A stretch of 39,270 bases of DNA from Coriobacteriia bacterium (GCA_030651905.1 JAUSBS010000029.1:1-39270); one strand, 5' to 3'. Counted from the stretch's first letter, positions 15,839 to 24,153 are shown. Notes: generated by a model from the sequence alone, not told the origin. Made by a program: numbers and translations.

Positions 15839-16321
15839 GTGGATACCTACGAACCGAAGTACGTCTGCACTGGCGACGAGGTCGCCGTCATCAAGACCGC
15901 GAAGGGCACGATCAAGTTCACCTTCTACTGCGAGGACGCCCCGAAGCATGCGGCCGCGTTCGTCGAGCTTGCCGAGAAGGGCTTCTACGACGGCACGAAG
16001 TTCCACCGCGTGGAGCCGAACTTCGTCATCCAGGGCGGAGACCCGTTCTCGCGCGATGGTGGAGGCCCTGAGGGTACCGGCGGTCCGGGCTACAATCTGG
16101 CGGCTGAGTTCAACAGCCGCTCGCACCTCGACGGCACCGTGGCCATGGCGCGCTCGGGTCACCCCGACTCGGCAGGTTCGCAGTTCTACATCTGCGTCGG
16201 ACCGCAGAGCTTCCTCGACAACAACTACACGGTGTTCGGTCAGGTCACCGAGGGCCTCGACGTCGTCCACGCCACGGAGCGCGGAGACGTCATGGAATCG
16301 GTGACGATCGAGCGTTCCTAG
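15839..16321 (+). CDS. Peptidyl-prolyl cis-trans isomerase, cyclophilin type
   Basis: This cytoplasmic proline isomerase of 160 residues has no signal peptide. It starts at GTG 15839 with AAGGGA upstream. Cyclophilin motifs are complete: FHRVEPNFVIQGGDPFSRDG (quoted in part; catalytic Arg and Phe), GPGYNLAAEF, GTVAMAR, and SAGSQFYICVG. Tight spacing after the NYN gene and a 1-nt overlap (TAGTG) with the next gene indicate one transcript of three to four genes. It is a general folding helper, so co-transcription need not imply a shared pathway. Confidence 0.95.
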   Translation: MDTYEPKYVCTGDEVAVIKTAKGTIKFTFYCEDAPKHAAAFVELAEKGFYDGTKFHRVEPNFVIQGGDPFSRDGGGPEGTGGPGYNLAAEFNSRSHLDGTVAMARSGHPDSAGSQFYICVGPQSFLDNNYTVFGQVTEGLDVVHATERGDVMESVTIERS

Positions 16322-17442
16322 TGGTGGAGTCCGACCGTCGCTTCGCCCGTGAGCTCTTCGCGCGCTACCCCGGCACCATGTCGCTGCCGTGGGTCGGTCT
16401 CGCCACGCTCCCGACCCCCGTCGAGTCGATGCCCGCGCTGGCCTCGGCCGCGGGCGCGGCCGGGCTCTGGGTGAAGCGCGACGACCTCTCCGGCGCCGCC
16501 TACGGTGGCAACAAGGTCCGCAAGCTCGAGTTCCTTCTCGGCGAGGCGCTGGCAGCTGGCGCCACGGACGTCATCACCTTCGGGGCCGCAGGCTCCAACC
16601 ACGCGCTGGCGACGGCCATCTACGCGGGTCGGCTGGGCTTCAAGGTCCATTCGATGCTCCTGCCCCAGCCGAACGCGCGCTACGTGGGGCGCAACGTCCT
16701 TGCGGGCATCGCGAGCGGTGCCGACCTTCGCCACTACCCCGACCGCGCGCATCTCCTGCGCGCGACCGCGCGGCTCAAGCGCGAACTGCGCGACCGAACC
16801 GGTCGCCAGCCGTGCGTCATCCCGTTCGGCGGGACGACGGCGCGCTCGAGCGCAGGGTTCGTGAGCGCGGGGCTCGAACTCGCCACGCAGATCGAGAAGC
16901 GCGAGATGCCCGAACCGGACGTGGTGTACGTCGCGCTCGGATCGATGGGCACCGCTGCCGGCGTCGCGCTCGGCATGCGGGCCGCGGGTCTGCGCTCGAA
17001 GGTCGTAGCCGTCCCGGTCGTCTCGTACGAAGTGAACACCTCCGAGGCGCTGCTCGCACTCATCCGCGAGACGCAGGATCTTCTGCATGCGAGTGATTCC
17101 ACGTTCCCCCGGTTCGCGTGGGGTGAGGGCGACGTCGAGGTCGCCTCCGGCTTCCTCGGCGAGGGTTACGCGCACTTCACTCCCGAAGGGATGGAGGCGG
17201 TGCGTGCGGCGGACGCCTCAGGGCTGCACCTTGAGGGGACGTACACCGGGAAGACCTTCTCGGCGATCCTCGCCCACGGTCGATCGGGGCGGCTGGAGGC
17301 AGCCACCGTGCTCTTCTGGAACACGTACTCGTCGGCGGACATCTCGGTGCTCACGCGGAGCGCAGGCACGGCACGGGTGCCGGCGCGTTTGCGGCCGTAC
17401 CTCGAGCGCGACGTTCAGCCACTCGATCGGGAGCCGTCGTGA
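16321..17442 (+). CDS. PLP-dependent D-cysteine desulfhydrase / ACC deaminase family enzyme
   Basis: The 373-residue enzyme belongs to fold type II PLP enzymes. The signature LWVKRDDLSGAAYGGNKVRK (quoted in part, residues about 48-68) contains the PLP-binding lysine in GGNKVRKLEF. The phosphate-binding and substrate regions follow as TFGAAGSNHALA (about 85-96) and YVALGSMGTAAG (about 203-214). D-cysteine desulfhydrase, which makes pyruvate, sulfide and ammonia, is the most likely activity in a non-plant-associated bacterium; ACC deaminase cannot be excluded by eye. The GTG start overlaps the cyclophilin stop by one base, and its own TGA overlaps the next GTG. Confidence 0.88.
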   Translation: MVESDRRFARELFARYPGTMSLPWVGLATLPTPVESMPALASAAGAAGLWVKRDDLSGAAYGGNKVRKLEFLLGEALAAGATDVITFGAAGSNHALATAIYAGRLGFKVHSMLLPQPNARYVGRNVLAGIASGADLRHYPDRAHLLRATARLKRELRDRTGRQPCVIPFGGTTARSSAGFVSAGLELATQIEKREMPEPDVVYVALGSMGTAAGVALGMRAAGLRSKVVAVPVVSYEVNTSEALLALIRETQDLLHASDSTFPRFAWGEGDVEVASGFLGEGYAHFTPEGMEAVRAADASGLHLEGTYTGKTFSAILAHGRSGRLEAATVLFWNTYSSADISVLTRSAGTARVPARLRPYLERDVQPLDREPS

Positions 17443-19583
17443 AGCTCACCCTGTTCGCCACGTGCGCCCGGGGAGTGGAATCGCTGCTTGCCGAGGAGCT
17501 CTCCGCGATCGGGGCGAGGGACGTGAAGGCGGCGCGGGCCGGCGTCGCGTTCCGTGGCGATATCCGCACCGCCTACGCCGCCTGTCTGTGGTCGCGGACC
17601 GCTTCGCGCGTGCTGATGACCCTGGGGCAGGTGCCGGCGGACACGGTGGACGCGCTCTATGAGGGTGTTCGCGCCATGCCGTGGGAGGACCATATCTCGC
17701 CCGACGGAACTCTGGCCGTCGATTTCGCCTCCGACACCAATCCGGCGTTCCGCAACACGATGTTCGGGGCGCAGAAGGTCAAGGACGCGATCGTGGACCG
17801 GTTGCGCGACCGCTTCGGACACCGTCCGAACGTCGATCCCGTCGCGCCGGACGTGCGCGTGAACGTACGCGTGCGGACCGGTAAGGCGACCGTCTCGATC
17901 GACCTGGCGGGCGATGCGCTGCACCGTCGCGGCTACCGCGAGGCCGGCGTGCAGGGTGCGGCGCCGCTGAAGGAGTCGCTGGCCGCCGCCGTCCTGCTCT
18001 TCGCGGGATGGCGCGAGGTCGCTGCCGCGGGCGGCGCGCTGCTCGACCCGATGTGCGGCTCCGGCACCCTGCTGATCGAGGGCGCGTGGATCGCGGGCGA
18101 CGTCGCGCCGGGGCTGATCCGCCCGTACTTCGGCTTCACCGGGTGGCTCGGGCATGACGCCGATGCGTGGGCAGACCTGCTCGCGGACGCTGACGGGCGC
18201 GCGGAGGCGGGGCTTGCGAAGCTGCCGCCGATCGTGGGCTCGGATAGCGATCCGGCCGCAGTGGAGTTGGCCGTGGCGAACCTCGCGCGCGCGGGTCTGC
18301 GCGGGCGGGTGAGCGCGGTGCAGGGTGCTATGGAGCGGATGCTTCCGCCAGAAGGTGCGACGACCGGTCTCGTGGCGGTCAACCCGCCGTACGGTGAGCG
18401 GATCGGCGAGCGCGCGACGCTGCTTTCCACGTACCGCATGTTCGGCGAGCGGCTCCGACACGAGTTCCCCGGCTGGCGGGCAGCCGTGCTCACCGATGAC
18501 GACGCACTCGCCTCCGCGGTCGGCCTCGTGCCTCAGGAGTCGCATCGCCTCTACAACGGGCCGATCCACGTCCGTCTCGATGTGGCGCCCGTTCCCGACG
18601 CTGCGGTCGTGGACGAGACCGCCGGTGCCGCGGCCTTCGGCAACCGGCTGCGCAAGGGCCTCAAGCATCTGTCGAAGTGGGCGAAGCGGGAGGGCGTGAC
18701 ATGTTGGCGCGTCTACGACGCGGATCTGCCGGACTTCGCGGTGTCTGTGGACCTCTACGACGGCGAGGACGGCGTCCGCCGGGCGGTCGTGGCGGAGTAT
18801 GAGGCGCCGCGCGAGATCGACCCGGTCAAGGCGGCCGTTCGCCTGAGCGAGGCCGTGGCGGCCGTCCCAGCGGTGCTCTCCATGGCCGAGACCGAGGTCC
18901 GCGTGAAGGTGCGTCGTCGCCAGAAGGGTGAGTCGCAGTACGAGCGGATGGGAGAGACCGGCCGCTTCCATGTGATCCGCGAAGGCGACGCCCGACTGCT
19001 CGTCAACCTGGACGACTATCTCGACACGGGGCTGTTCCTGGATCACCGGATAACGCGGCGGATGGTGGCCGAACTCGCCGAGGGGCGCAGCCTTCTCAAC
19101 CTCTTCTGCTACACCGGTGCCGTGACGGTGCAAGCCGCACTCGCCGGGGCGACGTCCAGCGTGTCGATCGACCTGTCGAACACCTACCTGGAGTGGGCCA
19201 AACGCAACTTCGAGCTCAACGGCCTGGACGCGAAGCAACACACGCTCGTGCGCGCGGACGCGACCGCATGGCTGTCGCAGGCTGCTGCGAACGCCGCCGG
19301 CGCGCGGTTCGGCGTGGTGTTCCTCGATCCGCCGTCGTTCTCGACCAGCAAGGCGATGGAGGACACGCTCGACGTCCAGCGCGATCACGTGCGGCTGATC
19401 CGTGACGCCGCGACGCTGCTGGAGCTGGACGGCGTGCTGGTCTTCTCCACGAACCTGCGCAGCTTCAAACTCGATGCGGCGGGCCTCGTCGGCCTGCGGG
19501 CCCAGGACGTGAGCCCCCAGACCATCCCGCCCGACTTCGAGCGGAGCCCGCGGATCCACCGCTGCTACCTGATACGCCGGTAG
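17439..19583 (+). CDS. rlmL: Bifunctional 23S rRNA methyltransferase RlmKL (m2G2445 and m7G2069)
   Basis: The 714-residue protein matches the fused E. coli RlmKL in order and length. It starts MKLTLFATCARGVESLLAEE, followed by a THUMP domain (about 50-165). The RlmL methylase has LLDPMCGSGTLLIEGAW (about 200-216) and the catalytic NPPYGERIGE (about 313-322). The RlmK methylase has RSLLNLFCYTGAVTVQAA (about 548-565) and FLDPPSFSTSK (about 627-637). It modifies two guanines in domain V of 23S rRNA in E. coli. The GTG start overlaps the upstream stop. The fused form is best known from gammaproteobacteria, so its presence here may reflect transfer. A hairpin follows the stop. Confidence 0.92.
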   Translation: MKLTLFATCARGVESLLAEELSAIGARDVKAARAGVAFRGDIRTAYAACLWSRTASRVLMTLGQVPADTVDALYEGVRAMPWEDHISPDGTLAVDFASDTNPAFRNTMFGAQKVKDAIVDRLRDRFGHRPNVDPVAPDVRVNVRVRTGKATVSIDLAGDALHRRGYREAGVQGAAPLKESLAAAVLLFAGWREVAAAGGALLDPMCGSGTLLIEGAWIAGDVAPGLIRPYFGFTGWLGHDADAWADLLADADGRAEAGLAKLPPIVGSDSDPAAVELAVANLARAGLRGRVSAVQGAMERMLPPEGATTGLVAVNPPYGERIGERATLLSTYRMFGERLRHEFPGWRAAVLTDDDALASAVGLVPQESHRLYNGPIHVRLDVAPVPDAAVVDETAGAAAFGNRLRKGLKHLSKWAKREGVTCWRVYDADLPDFAVSVDLYDGEDGVRRAVVAEYEAPREIDPVKAAVRLSEAVAAVPAVLSMAETEVRVKVRRRQKGESQYERMGETGRFHVIREGDARLLVNLDDYLDTGLFLDHRITRRMVAELAEGRSLLNLFCYTGAVTVQAALAGATSSVSIDLSNTYLEWAKRNFELNGLDAKQHTLVRADATAWLSQAAANAAGARFGVVFLDPPSFSTSKAMEDTLDVQRDHVRLIRDAATLLELDGVLVFSTNLRSFKLDAAGLVGLRAQDVSPQTIPPDFERSPRIHRCYLIRR

Positions 19584-19596
19584 GAGCTGCGGCGCC

Positions 19597-19628
19597 CCCG
19601 GTCCGCGCGCTACAGCACGCGGACCGGG
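19597..19628. terminator. Hairpin between convergent rlmL and vapC
   Basis: CCCGGTCCGCG (19597-19607) and CGCGGACCGGG (19618-19628) form a perfect 11-bp stem with a 10-nt loop, 14 nt after the rlmL stop. The right arm lies within the last codons of vapC. It is a likely bidirectional terminator without a T-run. Confidence 0.65.
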
Positions 19629-20029
19629 CAGACTCCATCCAGCGCTCTGGCGAGCCGACGGTCGGCGGTCACGAGTTCGCAGTCCAGGATCAGCGCGAGC
19701 GCTGCGTAGGTCGCGTCCGACGTCGAGAGCTGCCGTTCCACGCAGAGGCGGGCGGTCGAGATCATGAGCTCACGGTCCGGCGTGACCAAGGCGATTCCCG
19801 CATCGAAGAATCCGTCCATGGCTGCAGGGAGGTCGCTCACCTCGCGCTTTCGTCTGCGAAGGACGTGCATCAGTTCGTGAACCAGCAACGCGGGCCCGAC
19901 CAGAGCTAGCTGGCGTTCGCCGTGTGCCCCGAGCAGGCTGGCCGCTTCCTCGATCGAGTCCTCCCCCTGCGTCGCGAACCACTTCAGCGCGACTGATGCA
20001 TCGATGACGAGCGCTTGAGTCTCATTCAC
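19610..20029 (-). CDS. vapC: VapC-type PIN-domain ribonuclease toxin
   Basis: The 139-residue protein is a PIN domain with the expected acidic residues: Asp10 in LVIDASVALKW, Glu52 in HELMHVL, Asp105 in STSDATYAALAL and Asp123 in VTADRRLARAL. VapC toxins cleave specific RNAs, usually tRNA or rRNA, and are blocked by VapB. Its ATG at 20029 overlaps the end of the vapB gene by 8 nt, so the two are translationally coupled. All catalytic residues are present, so the toxin looks active. Confidence 0.93.
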   Translation of the reverse strand: MNETQALVIDASVALKWFATQGEDSIEEAASLLGAHGERQLALVGPALLVHELMHVLRRRKREVSDLPAAMDGFFDAGIALVTPDRELMISTARLCVERQLSTSDATYAALALILDCELVTADRRLARALDGVCPVRVL

Positions 20030-20321
20030 CGCGAAGCTTCCTCTCGAGTTCGCGCTCGGCCTCGTCGCGCGCGTCGTGCACCAGCTGGACGGTGTCTTCG
20101 TCGCCCGTGAATCCCATGCGTGCGCCGATCTCCTTCATGCGCTTCTGGGCGGCAAGGATGCGCAGGCGCCGCACCTCCGTGCTGCGGTCGTCACGCACGG
20201 CGACGATGTAGCGTGCCGAGGCCTCTTGGATGAGTCCGCTGCGAGACATGTCCAACTGCTTGGCCTCGGCGTCGATCCACGCCAGCAGCTCATCGGGGAG
20301 TGAGATGTTGACCTTTGCCAT
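20022..20321 (-). CDS. vapB: VapB-type antitoxin, ribbon-helix-helix
   Basis: The 99-residue protein starts at ATG 20321 behind GGAGG. The first ~45 residues are a CopG-type ribbon-helix-helix DNA-binding domain (AKVNISLPDELLAWIDAEA, then SRSGLIQEASARYIVA). The C-terminal half is charged and helical (DEDTVQLVHDARDEAERELE) and should wrap the toxin. It precedes vapC and probably represses its own operon through the inverted repeat at 20332-20358. Open frame upstream of this ATG crosses the promoter and is not coding. Confidence 0.9.
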   Translation of the reverse strand: MAKVNISLPDELLAWIDAEAKQLDMSRSGLIQEASARYIVAVRDDRSTEVRRLRILAAQKRMKEIGARMGFTGDEDTVQLVHDARDEAERELERKLRGE

Positions 20322-20331
20322 GACGGGACCT

Positions 20332-20358
20332 CCGGTGGTGAAGACGAGTAACCACCGG
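20332..20358 (-). promoter_or_regulatory. Probable VapBC operator
   Basis: CCGGTGGT (20332-20339) and ACCACCGG (20351-20358) form a perfect 8-bp inverted repeat with an 11-nt spacer. It lies just downstream of the -10 and one arm touches the vapB ribosome-binding site, as expected for autorepression by a ribbon-helix-helix antitoxin. Confidence 0.7.
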
Positions 20359-20359
20359 G

Positions 20360-20365
20360 AGTATA
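20360..20365 (-). promoter_or_regulatory. -10 element of the vapBC promoter
   Basis: TATACT on the minus strand (preceded by TG) matches the -10 consensus in five of six positions. No clear -35 is visible. The operator begins one base downstream. Confidence 0.6.
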
Positions 20366-20386
20366 CACCGACTTCTTGCCGATTCC

Positions 20387-20581
20387 TTACCCGTCGGTGA
20401 TCGCGATCGCCGTGACGGGGCAGATCTCCTCGGACTCGCGGACACAGTCGTACTGCTCGTGGCCGGGGGTCTCGGTGATGACGTGCGCGAGCCCGTCGTC
20501 TCCCATACGGAAGATCTCCGGGCACGTCTCCTGGCACAACCCGCATCCGATGCACAGATCACGGTCCACGACCGGCTTCAC
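20387..20581 (-). CDS. Ferredoxin, single [4Fe-4S] cluster
   Basis: The 64-residue electron carrier starts at GTG 20581 behind GGAGG. Cluster ligands are Cys11, Cys14 and Cys17 in CIGCGLC, with the distant Cys in EEICPVTAI; extra Cys residues in QETCPEIF and YDCVRE may form a disulfide as in Desulfovibrio-type ferredoxins. It is encoded alone, divergently from the metallopeptidase. Its electron-transfer partner is not evident from the neighbourhood. Confidence 0.92.
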   Translation of the reverse strand: MKPVVDRDLCIGCGLCQETCPEIFRMGDDGLAHVITETPGHEQYDCVRESEEICPVTAIAITDG

Positions 20582-20641
20582 GGCTCGTCGCCTCCTCGGA
20601 GAGTGCCATGGCGGCGCCATTCTTGCGCCACCTGCGATACC

Positions 20642-20654
20642 GTATGAGTCATAC
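20642..20654. promoter_or_regulatory. Palindrome GTATGAGTCATAC in a divergent promoter region
   Basis: A perfect 6-1-6 palindrome lies between the ferredoxin and the YgjP-like gene, 61 nt and 18 nt from their starts. It is a possible regulator site. No cognate regulator is identified. Confidence 0.35.
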
Positions 20655-20672
20655 CCGGAAAGCCCGAGGAGC

Positions 20673-21416
20673 GTGCTGGTGCTGCCACCGTATGTCAGAG
20701 GGGACGTCCCGCCGCACACCGTGCGCGTCAGCCGCCGAGCGCGGCGCATCCGACTGACGGTCACGCCTCGCGACGGCCTCGTCGTCGTTCTCCCACGCGA
20801 ATCGGACCGCCGCCGGATCCCCGCGCTCCTGTCCGAGCATGCTGCGTGGATCGAGCGGGCGCTGATGCGCACTGAGGAGCGCCGGGCGCACCTGGCCGCG
20901 GCCGCCCTGGCTCCACTGCCGACGAGCATCGAACTCCCGGCTGTCGGGCGTGTCTACGACGTCGAGTACTGGCCGGTGGCGGCCGGGGCGAGCGCCCGGG
21001 TCACCGAGCGCGCCGGGGGGCTCTCGGTCAACGTCCCGGTGGGCGACGACGAGGCCGCGAAGGCTGCGCTTCGTCGGTGGCTGTCCCGCGCGGCGAAGGC
21101 GCATCTGGTTCCGATGCTCGAGATGGTCTCAGACCGCGAAGGCCTGCCTTTCACGCACGCGACCGTGCGGGCCCAGCGATCACGGTGGGGGAGCTGCTCG
21201 AGGGCGGGAGCGATCAGCCTCAACCGCTCGCTGCTCTTCCTCGCGCCGGAGATGGCGCGCTGCGTCATGGTCCACGAGCTCGTGCACACCGTGCGGCACG
21301 ACCATTCGCCGGAGTTCTGGCGCCTGCTTCGCGAGCGCGTCCCGGACGTCGATCGACTCCGTCGCGAACTGCGGCAGGGGTGGCGCCGGGTGCCGGTCTG
21401 GGCCGAGGAAGGATAG
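20673..21416 (+). CDS. YgjP-like metallopeptidase (DUF45, SprT-type fold)
   Basis: The 247-residue protein starts at GTG 20673 with GAGGAG upstream; the longer open frame before it overlaps the ferredoxin on the other strand. The zinc site is H201-E-L-V-H205 with a third ligand in HDHSPEFW (about His211), preceded by the family's QRSRWGSCSRAGAISLNRSL (quoted in part). These match YgjP-like DUF45 metallopeptidases. Substrates are not established. There is no signal peptide, so it acts in the cytoplasm. Confidence 0.9.
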   Translation: MLVLPPYVRGDVPPHTVRVSRRARRIRLTVTPRDGLVVVLPRESDRRRIPALLSEHAAWIERALMRTEERRAHLAAAALAPLPTSIELPAVGRVYDVEYWPVAAGASARVTERAGGLSVNVPVGDDEAAKAALRRWLSRAAKAHLVPMLEMVSDREGLPFTHATVRAQRSRWGSCSRAGAISLNRSLLFLAPEMARCVMVHELVHTVRHDHSPEFWRLLRERVPDVDRLRRELRQGWRRVPVWAEEG

Positions 21417-21422
21417 GGGCGC

Positions 21423-23477
21423 TCAGGAGCGGGCGATCCGCCCGGCTTCGAGTCTCACGGCGCGATCCGCCCACCCGCTCGCGACCGCCGCGTCGTGGGT
21501 CACGACCAGCACGGCCGTACCTTTGGCGCGCCGGCGCTCGACCGCCGCGAGGACGATCGCAGCCGCCCGTGCGTCGAGTGACGTCGTCGGCTCGTCGAGG
21601 AAGAGCACGCGGGGCTCTCCGACCAGCACCGAGGCGAGGGCGACCAGCTGCCGGACCGAGCGCGAGAGCTCGTACGGATGCCTGTCGCGCACGTCGGACA
21701 GACCGAGCTCCTCGAGGGCCGAGGTGACCCGCTGCTCGACGCAGTCGGCCGAGACCCCGCGCACTCGCAGAGCCCAGCCGATCTCGGTGTCGACCCGGGG
21801 GTTGAAGATCTGGTCGTCGGGATCCTGGAAGAGGATGGCGGCTCGCTCGGCCGTGGCGCCCGGTCCCAGCGCCGCGGGGTCGTCACCCATCAATCGGACG
21901 GTGCCGCACTGCGGGGCCAGCAGTCCCAGCCCCACACGCAGAAGCGTGCTCTTTCCCGCGCCGTTGGGTCCGAGGATCGCGACCGCCTCGCCCTCCCGGA
22001 CCTCGAGCGTCACGGCTTCGATACCACCACCCTCCTCGTAGCGGTAGGTCACCGCGTCGATTTCGAGCGCGAGCGCACCCGCGATGACCGGCGCCCGCGG
22101 CGGGGCGGGCAGGCACGCCTCCATCGCGCTCGGTTCGACAGTCCGACCGTCGGTGAGGCCGATGACGCGCGCGCCGAGTGCCGCGGCGAGGTCGGAGTGG
22201 CGGGATGCGACGAGCACGCCGCGCCCGTCGGCAGCGAGCGCTCTCAGACGCGGAAGGAGGTCACGGGCACCCTCCTCATCGAGCTGTTCGAACGGCTCGT
22301 CGAGGAGCAGGACCGCGGGGTCCGTCGCGAGTGCCGCGGCCAGTGCGACCCGCTGGCGCTCGCCGCCGGACAGCGTGCGGAGCGGGCGCTGGGCAAGGTC
22401 GGCGACGCCCGCCTCGCGAAGCATCTCGAGCGCGGTGGTGTCTGCGACGTCGTGGCGCATGCCACGGCATTCCAAGGGGAACGAGACCTCGGCGAGCGGG
22501 GTCTCGAACAGGTGGACGCCGGGATTCTGCACGGTCATCGAGACGAAGGGCCTGTTCGTGACGTCGGCGATCCCGCCGACGAGCATTTCACCGGTGACGA
22601 AGCCCTTGGGCGTCTCGGGCGGGTCGCCGCCGATGCACGCCAGCAACGTCGACTTGCCCGACCCGCTCCCGCCGAGCACGAGTCCGATCTCGCCGGGATC
22701 GAGGGACAGGTCGATGCGCGCGAGCGCCCACGACGGCGCGCCGGGGTAGGCGAACCCGAACTGGCGCCCCACGAGTGACGCCCCTGCATCCGGGAGGTCT
22801 CGATCATCGACCCGCTCGTAGCCTCGTGCAAGCAGCAGCAGCGTCATCTGCTCGGCGCGCGTCAACGCCTTGACCACCACGGGGATGAGCACCTGCACGT
22901 ACGCCTTGAGCTTGAGCCCGAGGCTCGGGCCGACAGGCATGCCGCGCGCCTGTTGGGCGATCAGGGTCACTCGCATCTGCTCGCTCAGAACCGGCGCGAC
23001 GGTGAGCGCCATGGACACCATGACGCCGAGGTCACGGTTGCGCCGGCGCGTCCAGCGCACGATGTCGCGAGTCTCGGTGGCGAGCAGGAAGAGGTTCGCT
23101 GCGGTGACGAAGCACGCGAGTCGCAGGGCGGTCGTCACCCCGAACGTCAGTCCCTCGATGCCGAAGATCCCGACCCATGTCTGGTTCGCCGGATTCGCCC
23201 AGCCGTGTACGAGGACCATGGAACCCATGACCGGCGTCAGCGGGATGAGCCGGCGCAGGAGGCTTCTGACGGGTACTCGTGCGCAGAGGGCGAACGCCAG
23301 CATCGCGAGTAGGCCCGCACCGAGCCACCACGGATCCCGCAGGGCGGCGCTGGCGGCCAGGGCGCTGGCGACGGCGAGAAGCCGCAGCCCCACGCGAGGC
23401 TCGCGAGCAAGACGCGAGGGGCCGGGCGCGTGTGACGCCCGGCCCCCGTCGTCGACTGATGTCGACGGGTCGCTCAT
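21423..23477 (-). CDS. Fused ECF transporter module: EcfT plus two EcfA ATPase domains in one chain
   Basis: This 684-residue protein combines three normally separate parts of an energy-coupling-factor importer. Residues 25-230 are EcfT, with several membrane helices and the two coupling motifs ARG177-179 and ARG217-219. ATPase domain 1 has GGSGSGKST (269-277), LSGGERQ (369-375), LLLDEP (390-395) and His427. ATPase domain 2 has GPNGAGKST (503-511), LFLDEP (625-630) and His661, but its signature is LSRSVRQ (604-610) instead of LSGGQ. The site pairing Walker A of domain 2 with signature 1 looks canonical and the other degenerate. The ATG lies 3 nt after the S-component stop, so both form one operon. 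Substrate specificity would come from that S component. Confidence 0.92.
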   Translation of the reverse strand: MSDPSTSVDDGGRASHAPGPSRLAREPRVGLRLLAVASALAASAALRDPWWLGAGLLAMLAFALCARVPVRSLLRRLIPLTPVMGSMVLVHGWANPANQTWVGIFGIEGLTFGVTTALRLACFVTAANLFLLATETRDIVRWTRRRNRDLGVMVSMALTVAPVLSEQMRVTLIAQQARGMPVGPSLGLKLKAYVQVLIPVVVKALTRAEQMTLLLLARGYERVDDRDLPDAGASLVGRQFGFAYPGAPSWALARIDLSLDPGEIGLVLGGSGSGKSTLLACIGGDPPETPKGFVTGEMLVGGIADVTNRPFVSMTVQNPGVHLFETPLAEVSFPLECRGMRHDVADTTALEMLREAGVADLAQRPLRTLSGGERQRVALAAALATDPAVLLLDEPFEQLDEEGARDLLPRLRALAADGRGVLVASRHSDLAAALGARVIGLTDGRTVEPSAMEACLPAPPRAPVIAGALALEIDAVTYRYEEGGGIEAVTLEVREGEAVAILGPNGAGKSTLLRVGLGLLAPQCGTVRLMGDDPAALGPGATAERAAILFQDPDDQIFNPRVDTEIGWALRVRGVSADCVEQRVTSALEELGLSDVRDRHPYELSRSVRQLVALASVLVGEPRVLFLDEPTTSLDARAAAIVLAAVERRRAKGTAVLVVTHDAAVASGWADRAVRLEAGRIARS

Positions 23478-23480
23478 ACG

Positions 23481-24062
23481 CTACTCGGCCGGAGCGGGCG
23501 GTGCCTGGGAGCCCTGCTTGTCGGCGATCCCGCGGAAGGAGGCGGGCAGCGCCATCACTACGCCGAAGACGAGGAACGCGCTCAGTACCTTGTCGGCGAG
23601 GTTCGGACCGACGCGGGAGAAGAACACGGCGCTGAAGAGGTCCTGCCCCGACTTGAGCAGACCCGCGACCGCGACGTCCAGGACGCCGCCCGTGAGACCA
23701 CCGTAGATATAGGTGCCGATCAGCGGGCCGACGATTGAGGCGGCCACGGCGGTGCCGAGACCCGCGATCAGTGGCGCGAACCACTTGCGATAGCCGAAGG
23801 CCAGCGCCGTGTAGCCGGTTATGATGCCCACGAGGATGTTGACGATGGCGAAGAACATGTCCTGAGGATTCTGGATCGCCATGATGACGTTACTCAGGCC
23901 GCCGGTGAGGGCCCCGATCCACGGGCCCAGGATGACGGCGACCAGCATGGTGCCGATCGTGTCGAGGAAGAGCGGCAGCTTCAGCGTCGTGTTGAGCAGG
24001 CCTCCCACGATGTTGAGGCCGACACCTACCGGGACCAGTACGAGCCACAAGCGCTTGTTCAT
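23481..24062 (-). CDS. ECF transporter substrate-binding (S) component, CD3073-like
   Basis: The 193-residue membrane protein has about six hydrophobic helices and is the first gene of the ECF operon. The N-terminal LNTTLKLPLFLDTIGTMLVA and WIGALTGGLSNVI are characteristic of the S-component family annotated as CD3073-like, whose substrate is unknown. Together with the EcfT-EcfA-EcfA fusion it should form a vitamin or nucleobase-type importer. The divergent neighbour is a TudS-related desulfidase (CD3072-like), the pairing that I recall from Clostridioides difficile, suggesting a sulfur-containing substrate. That link is inference. Confidence 0.85.
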   Translation of the reverse strand: MNKRLWLVLVPVGVGLNIVGGLLNTTLKLPLFLDTIGTMLVAVILGPWIGALTGGLSNVIMAIQNPQDMFFAIVNILVGIITGYTALAFGYRKWFAPLIAGLGTAVAASIVGPLIGTYIYGGLTGGVLDVAVAGLLKSGQDLFSAVFFSRVGPNLADKVLSAFLVFGVVMALPASFRGIADKQGSQAPPAPAE

Positions 24063-24101
24063 GTGAACCCCGTTCCCTTAGAGTTGAACAACAAGCGGAA
24101 C

Positions 24102-24130
24102 TTATCACAACTATCAGCAAGAGTGATACT
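24102..24130 (+). promoter_or_regulatory. Promoter of the TudS-related gene
   Basis: TTATCA (24102-24107) and GATACT (24125-24130) are separated by 17 nt. The predicted start near 24137 leaves a leader of about 17 nt before the GTG at 24154, or none if ATG 24139 is used. Confidence 0.6.
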
Positions 24131-24153
24131 ACCGAACCATGGGAGGTCGGCCG

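Noticed and set aside
17415-19559. A 714-codon open frame opposite rlmL
   Set aside because: It mirrors the rlmL codons; no domains, and the plus-strand protein is complete with both methylase motifs.
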